Shown: positions 32,515-40,747 of the stretch, piece by piece
Layout: each line of letters starts with the position of its first letter
Position numbering within the stretch: the first letter of the stretch is position 1
NCBI GenBank assembly: GCA_002316275.1
Contig: DCDE01000009.1
Coordinates: 1 to 64,000 of the forward strand
Origin: Caldifarciminota bacterium UBA1063
GTDB taxonomy: Bacteria; Hydrothermota; Hydrothermia; UBA1063
Direction: 5' to 3'
Length of the DNA stretch: 64,000 nt
Translations under genes and position numbers: made by a program
The notes under the pieces: model-generated
Database searches by the model: none
Seen by the model: only the letters and a program-made list of their open reading frames with translations
What the model was told of the DNA's origin: nothing

Positions 32515-34353
32515 ATGCGAAATTTCATTGCTCTTTTGTTTTTAGTGCAGGCAGTTAAAACTACGCCCCAGGGGGTTAGATTTGAGTATTACAACCCCAA
32601 GGCGATGGAAGTTTATCTTGCTGGTGATTTCAATGATTGGTCAACTACATTAAGCCCAATGAAGAAGGAGAGTGATGGGACCTTTTGGCTCACTCTAAAG
32701 CTATCGCCTGGTAAGTATGAGTACAAATTTATCGTTGATGGTCAGTGGACTGCGGATCCGGACAATCCAGTAACTGCTGGTGTTTATGGTAATTCTCTCA
32801 TTAGAGTTGGTGAGGGGTACACCATACTGCCACCAGAAATGGCTACAAATACCCCGATAAGTTCTATTGTAAATTTCAACATCGATGCCAGGGGTAATCT
32901 TACCCTGGATAGAGATACTCTTGAGAGCGGTAAATGGCAATATAGAGCCTATGATTATATGCAAGATCTGAAACTGGACATGGATGCAAATCTCGAGGAT
33001 AAGGCAGACCTATGGGTGAGGATTAGATACAATACTAAATTATACAGGGAGCAATCAACGCAGCTCATTCCTCTTAAGTTTGAGAGAGGATTCTTTACTA
33101 TGAATGGAGGGACTTTTAAATTTCATGCGTTTTACAATGCGGTAAAGGTCAAAGGTCCTGATCCTTTTAAGCTTCTTGCTGAGGTGGGTGAATTTCGTAG
33201 GGATTTTGGTGATGGGGAACAAGGAATACTGCTATCTTTTGACAGAGCCCTTGTCCTACAAGATGTGCATCTGGCTTATTCGAATAATATACTTAACGAT
33301 AGGGATTTACTCTATGCTCATATCGGGAGAGAATTTGGGCGGTTCAGCCTGGGTGCATTGTATAGGGGTCAGAGGGGACTTGAGAAGCTTTACAGGGTTC
33401 CATCGCCAGATAGTCTTGAAGAGGAAGGAAGCTTACTTTACTTCAATACTTATGAAAATGAGAACCTATATGGAGCCTATTTAAATTATTTAGGGAATGG
33501 TTTTAGCCTTTCCCTTGGCGGTATTTTAGGGGATCGCCAACTTATTGCGGGCGAAAGGTATCGAGATGATACTCCTTATCCGGTAAATCGAAGCTGGCCT
33601 AAATCTGATATTCTTAAAGGCCTTTTTGAATTACAGGCTCTTACGGGCAAATGGATTCACAAAGCTTTTATTAACTATGAAAGGCACTCTTACGATGATC
33701 TTTTTGTGCAAGCAGGAAATAGATACTTTGAGTATATCAGGGCTGGCGCGTGTACAGACTACAATGGCTATTTTGGGTTAAATTTCAAATATACCTTATT
33801 GAATACTGATTCTCTTATGAAATGGGAGTATCTATTCGAAGATATTGAAAACCAGAGGCTGGAATATGGTGAATTTCCTTTTATAGGATACGAACACTAT
33901 TTAACCCTTAATCCATTTTTTAAGGTTCAATTTAAAGGTATAAACCTCAGGTATGATGGTAAATTCTCTTCGTACGCAATAAACCAAAAACCCTATACCT
34001 TTGAAAATATATTCCACATGGATTTTGTTTTATTTAAGCCAGTGATTACTTACGAACTTAGAGCTTTCACTATTAAGAGCACTTTCCTCGATGTTGACAA
34101 GACTTTTTTTGATCATTTCGCGGAAATAGCGTATCCAGTAGCTAAGAATGTTCAACTTTCATTAAATTATGGTTATATGCCATGGAATTTGGAAGACGAG
34201 TACATCGCAAGAAGAGAGTACTTGGCAACCCAAGGTGTGGATTATTCTCTTATCAAGAATAATTTCAAAGGTCTCGGCAGTTTCTTAGAGATTGCGGAGT
34301 CAGCGCTTTCGGAGCAAAAGGGAGTTCAGTTATGGCTAAAAATTGCGTTTTGA
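32515..34353 (+). CDS. Outer-membrane protein with N-terminal glycogen-binding (AMPK/CBM48-like) domain fused to a beta-barrel
   Basis: A signal peptide (MRNFIALLFLVQAVKT) precedes a glycogen-binding-like domain at about residues 18-105. It has GVRFEYYNPKAMEVYLAGDFNDW, then SPMKKESDGTFWLTLKLSPGKYEYKFIVDGQW, then DPDNP, which is the CBM48/AMPK-beta pattern with its Trp and Lys positions. The rest, to residue 612, is strand-rich with many aromatic residues and ends QLWLKIAF, as in an outer-membrane barrel. AAAAGGAG before ATG 32515 sets the start; the frame opens earlier at 32491. Glucan capture at the cell surface is inferred from the domain, and no catalytic motif is seen. The 3' end overlaps the next gene by 22 nt. 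Confidence 0.78.
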   Translation: MRNFIALLFLVQAVKTTPQGVRFEYYNPKAMEVYLAGDFNDWSTTLSPMKKESDGTFWLTLKLSPGKYEYKFIVDGQWTADPDNPVTAGVYGNSLIRVGEGYTILPPEMATNTPISSIVNFNIDARGNLTLDRDTLESGKWQYRAYDYMQDLKLDMDANLEDKADLWVRIRYNTKLYREQSTQLIPLKFERGFFTMNGGTFKFHAFYNAVKVKGPDPFKLLAEVGEFRRDFGDGEQGILLSFDRALVLQDVHLAYSNNILNDRDLLYAHIGREFGRFSLGALYRGQRGLEKLYRVPSPDSLEEEGSLLYFNTYENENLYGAYLNYLGNGFSLSLGGILGDRQLIAGERYRDDTPYPVNRSWPKSDILKGLFELQALTGKWIHKAFINYERHSYDDLFVQAGNRYFEYIRAGACTDYNGYFGLNFKYTLLNTDSLMKWEYLFEDIENQRLEYGEFPFIGYEHYLTLNPFFKVQFKGINLRYDGKFSSYAINQKPYTFENIFHMDFVLFKPVITYELRAFTIKSTFLDVDKTFFDHFAEIAYPVAKNVQLSLNYGYMPWNLEDEYIARREYLATQGVDYSLIKNNFKGLGSFLEIAESALSEQKGVQLWLKIAF

Positions 34354-34733
34354 GCATGATCATTTTACTGAGTAGCTGTGTGGTTCTGAATCAGATTAAG
34401 CCAAGGGTTCCTGCACCATATAAAACCCCTGAAGGTATCCTATTCCAGTTCTATGCTCCATCGGCTATGTATGTTAATCTAGCCGGGGACTTCAATAGAT
34501 GGTGTGGAACTCAAGATGGTCCCTTTAATCCAACCCTGGGCAAGATGTATGATGACGGATCGAACGGTGATAAAAAAGCTGGCGATGGGATTTGGACTGT
34601 GGTACTTCCGCTAAGGCCCGGCACTTATCAGTACAAGTATGTTGTAAATGGCTCAAGCTGGTACTTGGATCCATCGAATCCTGAAAATATACAATCGGGT
34701 TCGTTTACGAACTCTCTTTTAAGGGTAGAATGA
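34332..34733 (+). CDS. Small lipoprotein with glycogen-binding (CBM48-like) domain
   Basis: This 133-aa protein consists of a lipoprotein signal (MIILLSSC) and one CBM48/AMPK-like module. The module is EGILFQFYAPSAMYVNLAGDFNRW, followed by DGIWTVVLPLRPGTYQYKYVVNGSSWYLDPSNPE. It is clearly related to the N-terminal domain of the preceding barrel protein and probably arose by domain duplication. An insertion (GKMYDDGSNGDKKAGDG) resembles the longer loop of isoamylase-type E-set domains. It likely displays a starch- or glycogen-binding site on a membrane surface. It overlaps both neighbours. Confidence 0.8.
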   Translation: MAKNCVLSMIILLSSCVVLNQIKPRVPAPYKTPEGILFQFYAPSAMYVNLAGDFNRWCGTQDGPFNPTLGKMYDDGSNGDKKAGDGIWTVVLPLRPGTYQYKYVVNGSSWYLDPSNPENIQSGSFTNSLLRVE

Positions 34734-35119
34734 AACGTGTGAAAATCTTGAAATACTTTGCGGTAGTTATCCTTGTGGTTCAGATTGTTCTTCTTGTATA
34801 CTCCCGTATTTATTTTCGTGAACCTGTTGCTGGAGAAGTTCACAGTAATTTTCTAAGGATATCACTCTTGATTGGCAGCGCTATGATGGTTATATTGACG
34901 AGGTATTTTTTGCGTTTCGTGAGTATGTTAAATGAATCAAAGGGTATTTTCCTTTTACAACTTTTGTGTTTTATTCCTGCACTTTTAATTCCCATTGGTG
35001 GGTTTGCCTTTGCGTATTTCACACGTTCGGGAGATGAATATCTTCTTTTCTTTATTATAGGGCTTTATCATCTTGTAAGATATTATAGCCCTATAACTAA
35101 AATGGGAGGAGCATTATGA
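34730..35119 (+). CDS. Hypothetical integral membrane protein
   Basis: This 129-aa protein has four hydrophobic segments (about residues 8-26, 42-62, 73-96 and 106-120) and short loops. No family is recognised. ATG 34730 overlaps the preceding stop by 4 nt and the 3' end overlaps the following lipoprotein gene by 4 nt, so it belongs to the same operon. A role as an inner-membrane partner of the envelope system is only an inference from position. Confidence 0.65.
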   Translation: MKRVKILKYFAVVILVVQIVLLVYSRIYFREPVAGEVHSNFLRISLLIGSAMMVILTRYFLRFVSMLNESKGIFLLQLLCFIPALLIPIGGFAFAYFTRSGDEYLLFFIIGLYHLVRYYSPITKMGGAL

Positions 35120-36492
35120 AGAAGTTATTTCCGTTAGTAATATTTGTAAGTCTTATGGCCTGTGCCAAGGAGGAGGGTGACCCTTTGATAAATCCCCCTG
35201 GGCAGACCCATAGAACCCAGTACAATTCGATCCAAATTGTTGGTGATTTCCAGGGCTGGAATCTTAACGATTTTGAAAATACAAAGATGGACCTGGTGCA
35301 AGATTACAAGTGGGAGAGGCTCACATACTTCAATGCACCTCAGGATAGCATAAGATTTAAGATAGTCGCCAACAGGGACTGGAATTACGCTTTTGGCACT
35401 GTTGGAGCAGATACGGGGCTCACCGGATATGCCGAACCTAATTGTAACGGGCTTGGAGATCATATTACTGCGGGGCCCATCTATCGAGCTGGTTACTGGA
35501 AATTTGAATTTAATGAAAATACGCTATTTTATAGAATCTCCCTTGTTTCGACACCACAGGGTAAAATATACGGTAAAGTGGCGTTTCAAGATGATAGTTT
35601 ACCCCCGTTACCTGAGGCTACTATCAGAGTTTACAGAGATACTGTTAGTATCGTTTCTGTGAAGAGCGATACACTGACGGGGAATTACGAAGTTAGTAAT
35701 CTCGAGGATGGAAATTACAGACTCTACTTTGAAGCTGCGGGTTATAAACCAGATTCTATTTCACTAACCATAAGTGGTTGGAGCACCATTGATGCAGGGA
35801 CCGTTGTGTTAGTGCCAGAGGCTGGAAATGAATATGCATTTGCAGATGGTCCTTTTGTCAGCATCCAAGTGGACGGGAATCTAAGTGATTGGCCCTATAC
35901 TGCAGTCCAAGACACCATAGGAGATAGTCCGTGGGCGGCTTCAGGTGACTTAGGTGCCCTATATGTAGGGCATGATGAAAGGAACTTATATATTGCTGTG
36001 GACTATGTTGCATCAAATAATGCTATAATTATTTACATTAATGTCAATAATGCCGACACTACCGATGGAACACTCAATGGGAATACGCTGGATTGGTTTG
36101 CCCGTAATTTCCTGTTTGCCGATTCCACGCCTGCAGAGTTTATTGTTGCAAAGTGGGTAGGCGAGGGTGCTCCCGAGCCTGCATTGAGGCATATTTTATC
36201 TGGGACAACTACTCAGGAAGTACCTCAAGGTGATTACGAAGTTATTAACACTGTCCCACCCTCAGGCGGACGGGGCGTAGTGGAAGTAAGGATACCTTAT
36301 GATGTGCTTTATAACTTAGGTCAAGATAGAGTGATGCCTTATGCAAAAGCCCGTGTGGTAGTGGTGATTGCAGGTGGAGATAACTGGAATGGACCGGAGA
36401 GTTTGCCTGAAAACAGTGGAACAGATGGTTCGGGCGCCCCAACCCTTCTTGAAAATATGTATGTAGAAGAAATTGACTCAGATGGTCAATAA
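35116..36492 (+). CDS. Multidomain lipoprotein: SusE/F-like module, carboxypeptidase-regulatory-like domain, DOMON/CBM9-like domain
   Basis: This 458-aa lipoprotein (lipobox SLMAC) has three apparent parts. Residues 30-150 look like a starch-binding SusE/SusF-type module (SIQIVGDFQGW, RFKIVANRDWNYAFGT, AGYWKFEFNENTLFYRI). Residues 155-240 form a carboxypeptidase-regulatory-like repeat (GKIYGKVAF ... GNYEVSNLEDGNYRLYFEAAGYKPD). From about residue 245 comes a DOMON or CBM9-like sandwich (SIQVDGNLSDWP, LGALYVGHDERNLYIAVDY, VVEVRIPYDVL). No glycosidase motif is seen. With the two upstream CBM48-like proteins it makes three successive genes with carbohydrate-binding-like modules. Confidence 0.75.
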   Translation: MKKLFPLVIFVSLMACAKEEGDPLINPPGQTHRTQYNSIQIVGDFQGWNLNDFENTKMDLVQDYKWERLTYFNAPQDSIRFKIVANRDWNYAFGTVGADTGLTGYAEPNCNGLGDHITAGPIYRAGYWKFEFNENTLFYRISLVSTPQGKIYGKVAFQDDSLPPLPEATIRVYRDTVSIVSVKSDTLTGNYEVSNLEDGNYRLYFEAAGYKPDSISLTISGWSTIDAGTVVLVPEAGNEYAFADGPFVSIQVDGNLSDWPYTAVQDTIGDSPWAASGDLGALYVGHDERNLYIAVDYVASNNAIIIYINVNNADTTDGTLNGNTLDWFARNFLFADSTPAEFIVAKWVGEGAPEPALRHILSGTTTQEVPQGDYEVINTVPPSGGRGVVEVRIPYDVLYNLGQDRVMPYAKARVVVVIAGGDNWNGPESLPENSGTDGSGAPTLLENMYVEEIDSDGQ

Positions 36493-37177
36493 GGAGGGCG
36501 ATAAATTAAGTGACTACCCTTATACGAAAGTGGATGAAGATACCGTTAAGAAGATATTAGAGATCCTCGAAAGCGAGTCAAGTAAGTGGAATGCTCCAGT
36601 TAAAGTCCTTAAAAGTAAGACAAGTGAACCCTTTAGAGTTCTGATAAGTGCTATTATTAGTACGAGAACCAAGGATGAAGTTACGGTGGAGAGTACGGAA
36701 AGGCTTTTTTCCCTTGCGAAAACTCCTTATGAGCTTGCGCGGTTAGATGTAATTGAAATCGAAAAAGCAATTTACCCGTGTGGTTTTTTTCGGACCAAGG
36801 CAAAGAATATAAAAGAAACTTCAAGGATCCTCTTTGAAGAGTTTAATTCCAGGGTGCCGGATAATATGGAGGACCTCTTAAGGCTTCCTGGTGTAGGCAG
36901 AAAAGTCGCTAATATTGTATTATCGCGAGTATATGGGCAGAAGGCTATTGCAGTGGATACCCATGTGCACAGGATTTCCAATAGGGTTGGGCTTGTTAAC
37001 ACAAAAACGCCCGAGGAAACGGAACTTGAGCTTACAAAGGTTTTACCCCAAGAGTGGCAATCGAGGTTTAATGAGCTTATGGTTGCCTTTGGACAAGTGA
37101 TATGTAGGCCCATAAAACCATGGTGTGACGAGTGCCCAATTTCAAAATATTGCCCTAAAATACGAGTGAAAAGGTGA
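36482..37177 (+). CDS. nth: Endonuclease III
   Basis: Nth removes oxidised pyrimidines and nicks the abasic site. The protein (231 aa) has LISAIISTRTKDEVT, the helix-hairpin-helix LPGVGRKVANIVLS with the catalytic Lys, VDTHVHRISNRVGL with the catalytic Asp, and a C-terminal [4Fe-4S] site (CRPIKPWCDECPISKYC). A TTG at 36473 is in frame, but ATG 36482 is preferred; both overlap the preceding lipoprotein gene. The N-terminus is ~20 residues longer than E. coli Nth. Confidence 0.93.
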   Translation: MVNKEGDKLSDYPYTKVDEDTVKKILEILESESSKWNAPVKVLKSKTSEPFRVLISAIISTRTKDEVTVESTERLFSLAKTPYELARLDVIEIEKAIYPCGFFRTKAKNIKETSRILFEEFNSRVPDNMEDLLRLPGVGRKVANIVLSRVYGQKAIAVDTHVHRISNRVGLVNTKTPEETELELTKVLPQEWQSRFNELMVAFGQVICRPIKPWCDECPISKYCPKIRVKR

Positions 37178-38157
37178 AAGGGAAGATTAGAAAGGTGCTC
37201 CTTATCCGTCTTTCGTCCCTTGGAGACCTTGTAATAATGTCCTCGCTGATCGAGTTTTTGTTTCATAAAGGTGTTAGAATACACATTGCGCTTTATGAGC
37301 GATTTTCTGATTTGTTTGAAGGAGATCCGCGCGTAGAGAAGTTAATAAAGATAAAAAGGGATTTCAATGGGAAGTGGCGCGGTTTAGAAGATGTGCGGAA
37401 GGTGAAATACGATCTTGTAGTAGATTTACATAGGAAACTTTACCCTTCAGTTATTGCTCTTGCTTCGCGGACAAAATATAGAGCATACGTGAGAAAGAAT
37501 TCCATTGTAAGGAGATTTGCTGTCCTTTACAAGAGGGGAATTAAAGAGGATCCCATTTATGTAAGGTACGTAAAAGCTGTGTCAAAATACTTTGAAATTG
37601 ACAGGATACCTTATCCCAAGCTGGTATCTTTTAAAGAACCGGAATTTTCTTTGCCTTACAATTATACTGTAATTGTTCCCGGTGCTAGTAAACATACAAA
37701 ACGCTGGCCCATCGACTATTACATAGATTTAGGGAAAAGGATCAATACTTCATACAATCTACCTGTTGTTGTCGTTGGAAATGAAAGGCTTGCCGACTCT
37801 TACCCCGAGGGATTCATTAATTTGGCACGCTCTACGACCTTAAGAGAACTTTTGTATATTTTAAAGAATGCGCATTTTGTGGTTTCAAATGATACAGGAC
37901 CAGCACATATGGCTGCAGCAGTGGGTACGCCTCTCTTTGTGATTTTTGGGCCTACGATCCCGGAATTTGGATTTCGGCCTGCGGGTGAGGGATTTATCAG
38001 AACCCTTGAGAAGGATTTGCCTTGCAGACCCTGCACTCTCCACGGTGGGGACAAATGTCCATTGGGGCATTTTCGATGTATGTTAGAGATAAAACCTGAA
38101 GAGGTATTCGATGAAATTGGAAAGTTTTACAGCCGAGAAATTAATCAGAATTTTTGA
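37174..38157 (+). CDS. Glycosyltransferase family 9 (ADP-heptose:LPS heptosyltransferase-like)
   Basis: This 327-aa GT9 protein has the N-terminal VLLIRLSSLGDLVIMSSLI motif, YDLVVDLHRKLYPSVIA, VIVPGASKHTKRWP, and the nucleotide-sugar-binding FVVSNDTGPAHMAAAVGTPLFVIFGPT. It probably transfers a heptose or similar sugar to lipid A core, which agrees with kdsB in the window. A C-terminal Cys cluster (LPCRPCTLHGGDKCPLGHFRCM) is common in this family. It starts at GTG 37174 in a 4-nt overlap with nth. Confidence 0.9.
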   Translation: MKGKIRKVLLIRLSSLGDLVIMSSLIEFLFHKGVRIHIALYERFSDLFEGDPRVEKLIKIKRDFNGKWRGLEDVRKVKYDLVVDLHRKLYPSVIALASRTKYRAYVRKNSIVRRFAVLYKRGIKEDPIYVRYVKAVSKYFEIDRIPYPKLVSFKEPEFSLPYNYTVIVPGASKHTKRWPIDYYIDLGKRINTSYNLPVVVVGNERLADSYPEGFINLARSTTLRELLYILKNAHFVVSNDTGPAHMAAAVGTPLFVIFGPTIPEFGFRPAGEGFIRTLEKDLPCRPCTLHGGDKCPLGHFRCMLEIKPEEVFDEIGKFYSREINQNF

Positions 38158-38299
38158 CCTTTTTGGTGTCTTTTTGGGCCTTCTGCTCTATTATCTCACA
38201 AGAAGTTGGAAATATGCACTTTTGGGACTTGGGGGGGTAACGCTTATAACATCTTTTTTAAGGGGCTACCTTATATTTTCAAAAAGAAAGTTTCACTAA
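38111..38299 (+). CDS. Small membrane protein (DUF2892-like)
   Basis: This 62-aa protein has an amphipathic start (EKLIRIFDLFGV) and two hydrophobic helices (FLGLLLYYLTRSWKYALLGLGGVTLI) in the style of DUF2892 proteins, which have R-x-[IF]-x2-[IL]-x-G before paired helices. It overlaps the glycosyltransferase gene by 47 nt and converges on dapF with a 29-nt overlap, so the gene call is moderate. Confidence 0.5.
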   Translation: MKLESFTAEKLIRIFDLFGVFLGLLLYYLTRSWKYALLGLGGVTLITSFLRGYLIFSKRKFH

Positions 38300-39038
38300 T
38301 ATATCCTGAAAAAATAAAGACGGGGGTTCCAGAAACTTTGAAGTAGTTTTTATCCTCTTGGATGTGTAACTTGCCCCCCTTCGAAACGAATGTCGCCTCC
38401 TTACTTTGAAGGTTCAATTTTCTTAATACGGCGAATGATGAGATTGCACCTGAAGCACAGGAAAGGGTTTCGCCGACCCCACGCTCCCATACCCTATAAA
38501 TTATACCCTTGGGTGTTATATTCAAGAAATTTACATTGGTTCTGTCATGAAAGACAGGGTGGGTCTCAATCTTTGGTGCAAGATCGAAGGGTACCTCTTT
38601 GAGTATAATAAAATGAGGATTTCCAGCGAACTTGGTAAAGAATCCCTCGATTGTTCTGTGTGTAACAGATATTTTAATTGGTTCAAATTCAAACCCATCG
38701 TAGGGGAAATATACTGATATGTGCTCGCCTATTTCTATCTGCCTTTTTCCTGATATCGTACTTATTGAAACAATGCCCTTTGTCTTTTTGAATTTTCGCA
38801 AGTACTCGCCATAACATAGGAGTGAATTGACGCAAATTTCAGCTTCTGAGCCGTCGGCATTGAAGAAGCGAAGTGATCGGTTTGAATCATTGTGAATCAC
38901 TAAAGTATCTCCACCTACACCGAAGTGACGGTCGAGGATCTTCAGGGCTAGTGTTTTATCCTCGGTCGTTGGAGTAAACTCCGAGTTCAAAAACACAAAA
39001 TCATTACCTTGGGCTTGAAATTTTATAAAAGGAATCAT
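38271..39038 (-). CDS. dapF: Diaminopimelate epimerase-like racemase (divergent active-site loops)
   Basis: This 255-aa protein has the DapF two-domain fold. The paired cysteines are present: C69 in NADGSEAEICVNSLLC and C194 in ERGVGETLSCASGA, with QGNDF, GNPH and NVNF as in the family. The usual CGNG and CG[TS]G loops read CVNS and CASG, so the glycine after each catalytic Cys is replaced (Val, Ala). These loops hold the substrate carboxylates, which makes an altered substrate possible. It overlaps the upstream cysteine-synthase-like gene by 4 nt. No other lysine/DAP gene is in the window. Meso-DAP synthesis is the default role; lanthionine or another amino acid is an alternative. Confidence 0.8.
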   Translation of the reverse strand: MIPFIKFQAQGNDFVFLNSEFTPTTEDKTLALKILDRHFGVGGDTLVIHNDSNRSLRFFNADGSEAEICVNSLLCYGEYLRKFKKTKGIVSISTISGKRQIEIGEHISVYFPYDGFEFEPIKISVTHRTIEGFFTKFAGNPHFIILKEVPFDLAPKIETHPVFHDRTNVNFLNITPKGIIYRVWERGVGETLSCASGAISSFAVLRKLNLQSKEATFVSKGGKLHIQEDKNYFKVSGTPVFIFSGYISETFFLKI

Positions 39039-40012
39039 AAGAAGTTCTTAGATCGCATCCATTCATCGTTATAAAATTTAGAAAGGTATTTAAATCCTGT
39101 GTCTGGGAGTACTGTTACGATAACGGATCCAGCGGGTGCAGTTTCGTAAACTTTTAATGCAGCCCAGACGTTAGCACCGGAAGAGCCACCGACAAAAAGT
39201 CCTTCTTCCTTTGCTAAACTTCTTGCCATAAGGAAAGCCTCTTTGTCCGAAATCTGAAACATCTCATCGATTACAGAGAAATCGACATTTTTAATTAAAG
39301 CATCATCACCGAGACCTTCCAGCTCGTACTCACCCGCTTCTACCACTTTCCTCTCTTTATAGTATGGATAGAATACGGAGCCAGCAGGATCTAAAGTTAT
39401 ACATCTAATGTTTTTGTTTTTATCTTTGAGGAATTTTGCAACCCCAGTAAATGTTCCACCTGTTCCGACTCCTGCAACGAAATGGGTAATTTTGCCATCG
39501 GTAGCTTCCCATATTTCCATTGCTGTAGTTTCATAATGAGCTTTCCAGTTGTCCTCGTTTTCGTGTTGGTTGACGTAATAGGAGTTCGGAGTAGTCATGG
39601 CAAGTTTTTCTGCAACAGCGTTTCTACTTTCAGGCGAGCCATGCCTTGCGCTGCCTGGGCAAATAATTACTTCTGCACCAAAGGCTCTTAAGTGGTCTAT
39701 CTTTTCCCTTGAGACCTTTTCAGTAACCGTAAGTATAACTTTAAATCCTTTAATTGCTCCATACATAGCGAGGGCTACGCCGGTGTTACCAGAAGTAGCT
39801 TCTATTATGGTACCGCCGGGCTTTAGATCTCCTCGTTCTACTGCCTTTTCGATCATATAAATTGCCATCCGATCCTTAATACTACCACCAGGATTCAGGA
39901 ATTCCGCTTTAGCCAGCAGTAACTTGTTTTTCCCGTTATCTTGAACGATTTTGTTTAGCTTTACAAGTGGTGTATTTCCGACTGCACCAATGATTGAATT
40001 TAAATATTTCAT
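39035..40012 (-). CDS. Cysteine synthase / cystathionine beta-synthase family PLP enzyme
   Basis: This 325-aa fold-type II PLP enzyme has the PLP lysine in NPGGSIKDR, the phosphate-binding TSGNTGVAL, GVGTGGTFTG, and a C-terminal EEGLFVGGSSGANVWAAL. The ELEGLGDD segment is closer to cystathionine beta-synthases than to O-acetylserine sulfhydrylases. It can be expected to do beta-replacement on serine or an activated serine (or cysteine) with a thiol. No Shine-Dalgarno sequence precedes ATG 40012, which lies only 16 nt after the 3' end of tRNA-Ser, so the mRNA probably arises by processing of a tRNA-mRNA transcript. It is coupled to the dapF-like gene. Confidence 0.88.
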   Translation of the reverse strand: MKYLNSIIGAVGNTPLVKLNKIVQDNGKNKLLLAKAEFLNPGGSIKDRMAIYMIEKAVERGDLKPGGTIIEATSGNTGVALAMYGAIKGFKVILTVTEKVSREKIDHLRAFGAEVIICPGSARHGSPESRNAVAEKLAMTTPNSYYVNQHENEDNWKAHYETTAMEIWEATDGKITHFVAGVGTGGTFTGVAKFLKDKNKNIRCITLDPAGSVFYPYYKERKVVEAGEYELEGLGDDALIKNVDFSVIDEMFQISDKEAFLMARSLAKEEGLFVGGSSGANVWAALKVYETAPAGSVIVTVLPDTGFKYLSKFYNDEWMRSKNFL

Positions 40013-40028
40013 TTCGTATTATTTTTAT

Positions 40029-40121
<93 letters not shown>

Positions 40122-40131
40122 TACTGTAGAA

Positions 40132-40160
40132 ATTATATCGTGCTGGCGTTGTATTATCAA
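40132..40160 (-). promoter_or_regulatory. Promoter of tRNA-Ser (and probably cysK/dapF-like genes)
   Basis: Minus strand: -35 TTGATA (40160-40155), 17-bp spacer, -10 TATAAT (40137-40132). The -10 box lies 10 nt before the mature 5' end of the tRNA. Confidence 0.75.
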
Positions 40161-40174
40161 ATTCAGGTACTTCC

Positions 40175-40203
40175 TTGACTATAACCCCTTTACCAATTAA
40201 AAT
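40175..40203 (+). promoter_or_regulatory. Promoter of the BCAM0308-like gene
   Basis: -35 TTGACT (40175-40180), 17-bp spacer, -10 TAAAAT (40198-40203). It stands back-to-back with the tRNA-Ser promoter, the two -35 boxes being 14 bp apart. Confidence 0.65.
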
Positions 40204-40228
40204 AATTGTATATCTAAAAGGAGGTTGT

Positions 40229-40729
40229 ATGGCGGGTAGAAAGGACAGGCTCTTAGATGAGAAGGTGCAAGACCCGTATATGGACCGTAATCTATACAGG
40301 GATCCCACCATTTGTCCGACGTGTAATCTTGTGTTTCATAATAAAACTTGGCATCAGGATACAGCCATGCTGGAGAAGTATAAAAAGTTGGATTCTACTG
40401 ATTACAAAGACTGTCCAGCCTGCAGGAAAATTAAAGATAACTATCCCCTTGGTATTTTGATAATTGAGGGGAAGATCTTGGAAGATGAAAGCAAGGTTGA
40501 GGAGCTTTTAAATTTAGTAAAGCATGAGGAAGAAAAAGAGATGAATAGTAATCCACTAGCTCGGATTATGAAAATTGAAAGGCTTGGAAATGGAATAGAA
40601 ATTGGAACAACTACAATGGGCCTTGCAAAGAGAATTGGGAAAGCGCTGTATAAGGCACGTCAAGGCACACTCGATGTTGTTTTTTTTGAAGGTGAGAAAT
40701 TTTTGAGGGTAATCTGGAAAAAAGATTAG
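40229..40729 (+). CDS. Zinc-ribbon protein of the BCAM0308/NMD3-like family
   Basis: This 166-aa protein has an N-terminal basic segment (MAGRKDRLLDEKVQDPY), then two CxxC pairs (CPTCNLVFHNKTW and CPACRKIKDNYPLG) that form a zinc ribbon. A central helix follows, then an alpha/beta end that includes IEIGTTTMGLAKRIGKALYKA. It resembles the BCAM0308 group of conserved bacterial proteins, whose role is not established; the zinc ribbon recalls NMD3. AAAAGGAGG before ATG 40229 decides the start, although the frame opens at 40175. Confidence 0.8.
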   Translation: MAGRKDRLLDEKVQDPYMDRNLYRDPTICPTCNLVFHNKTWHQDTAMLEKYKKLDSTDYKDCPACRKIKDNYPLGILIIEGKILEDESKVEELLNLVKHEEEKEMNSNPLARIMKIERLGNGIEIGTTTMGLAKRIGKALYKARQGTLDVVFFEGEKFLRVIWKKD

Positions 40730-40747
40730 CGGAGATTCACTAATAAA

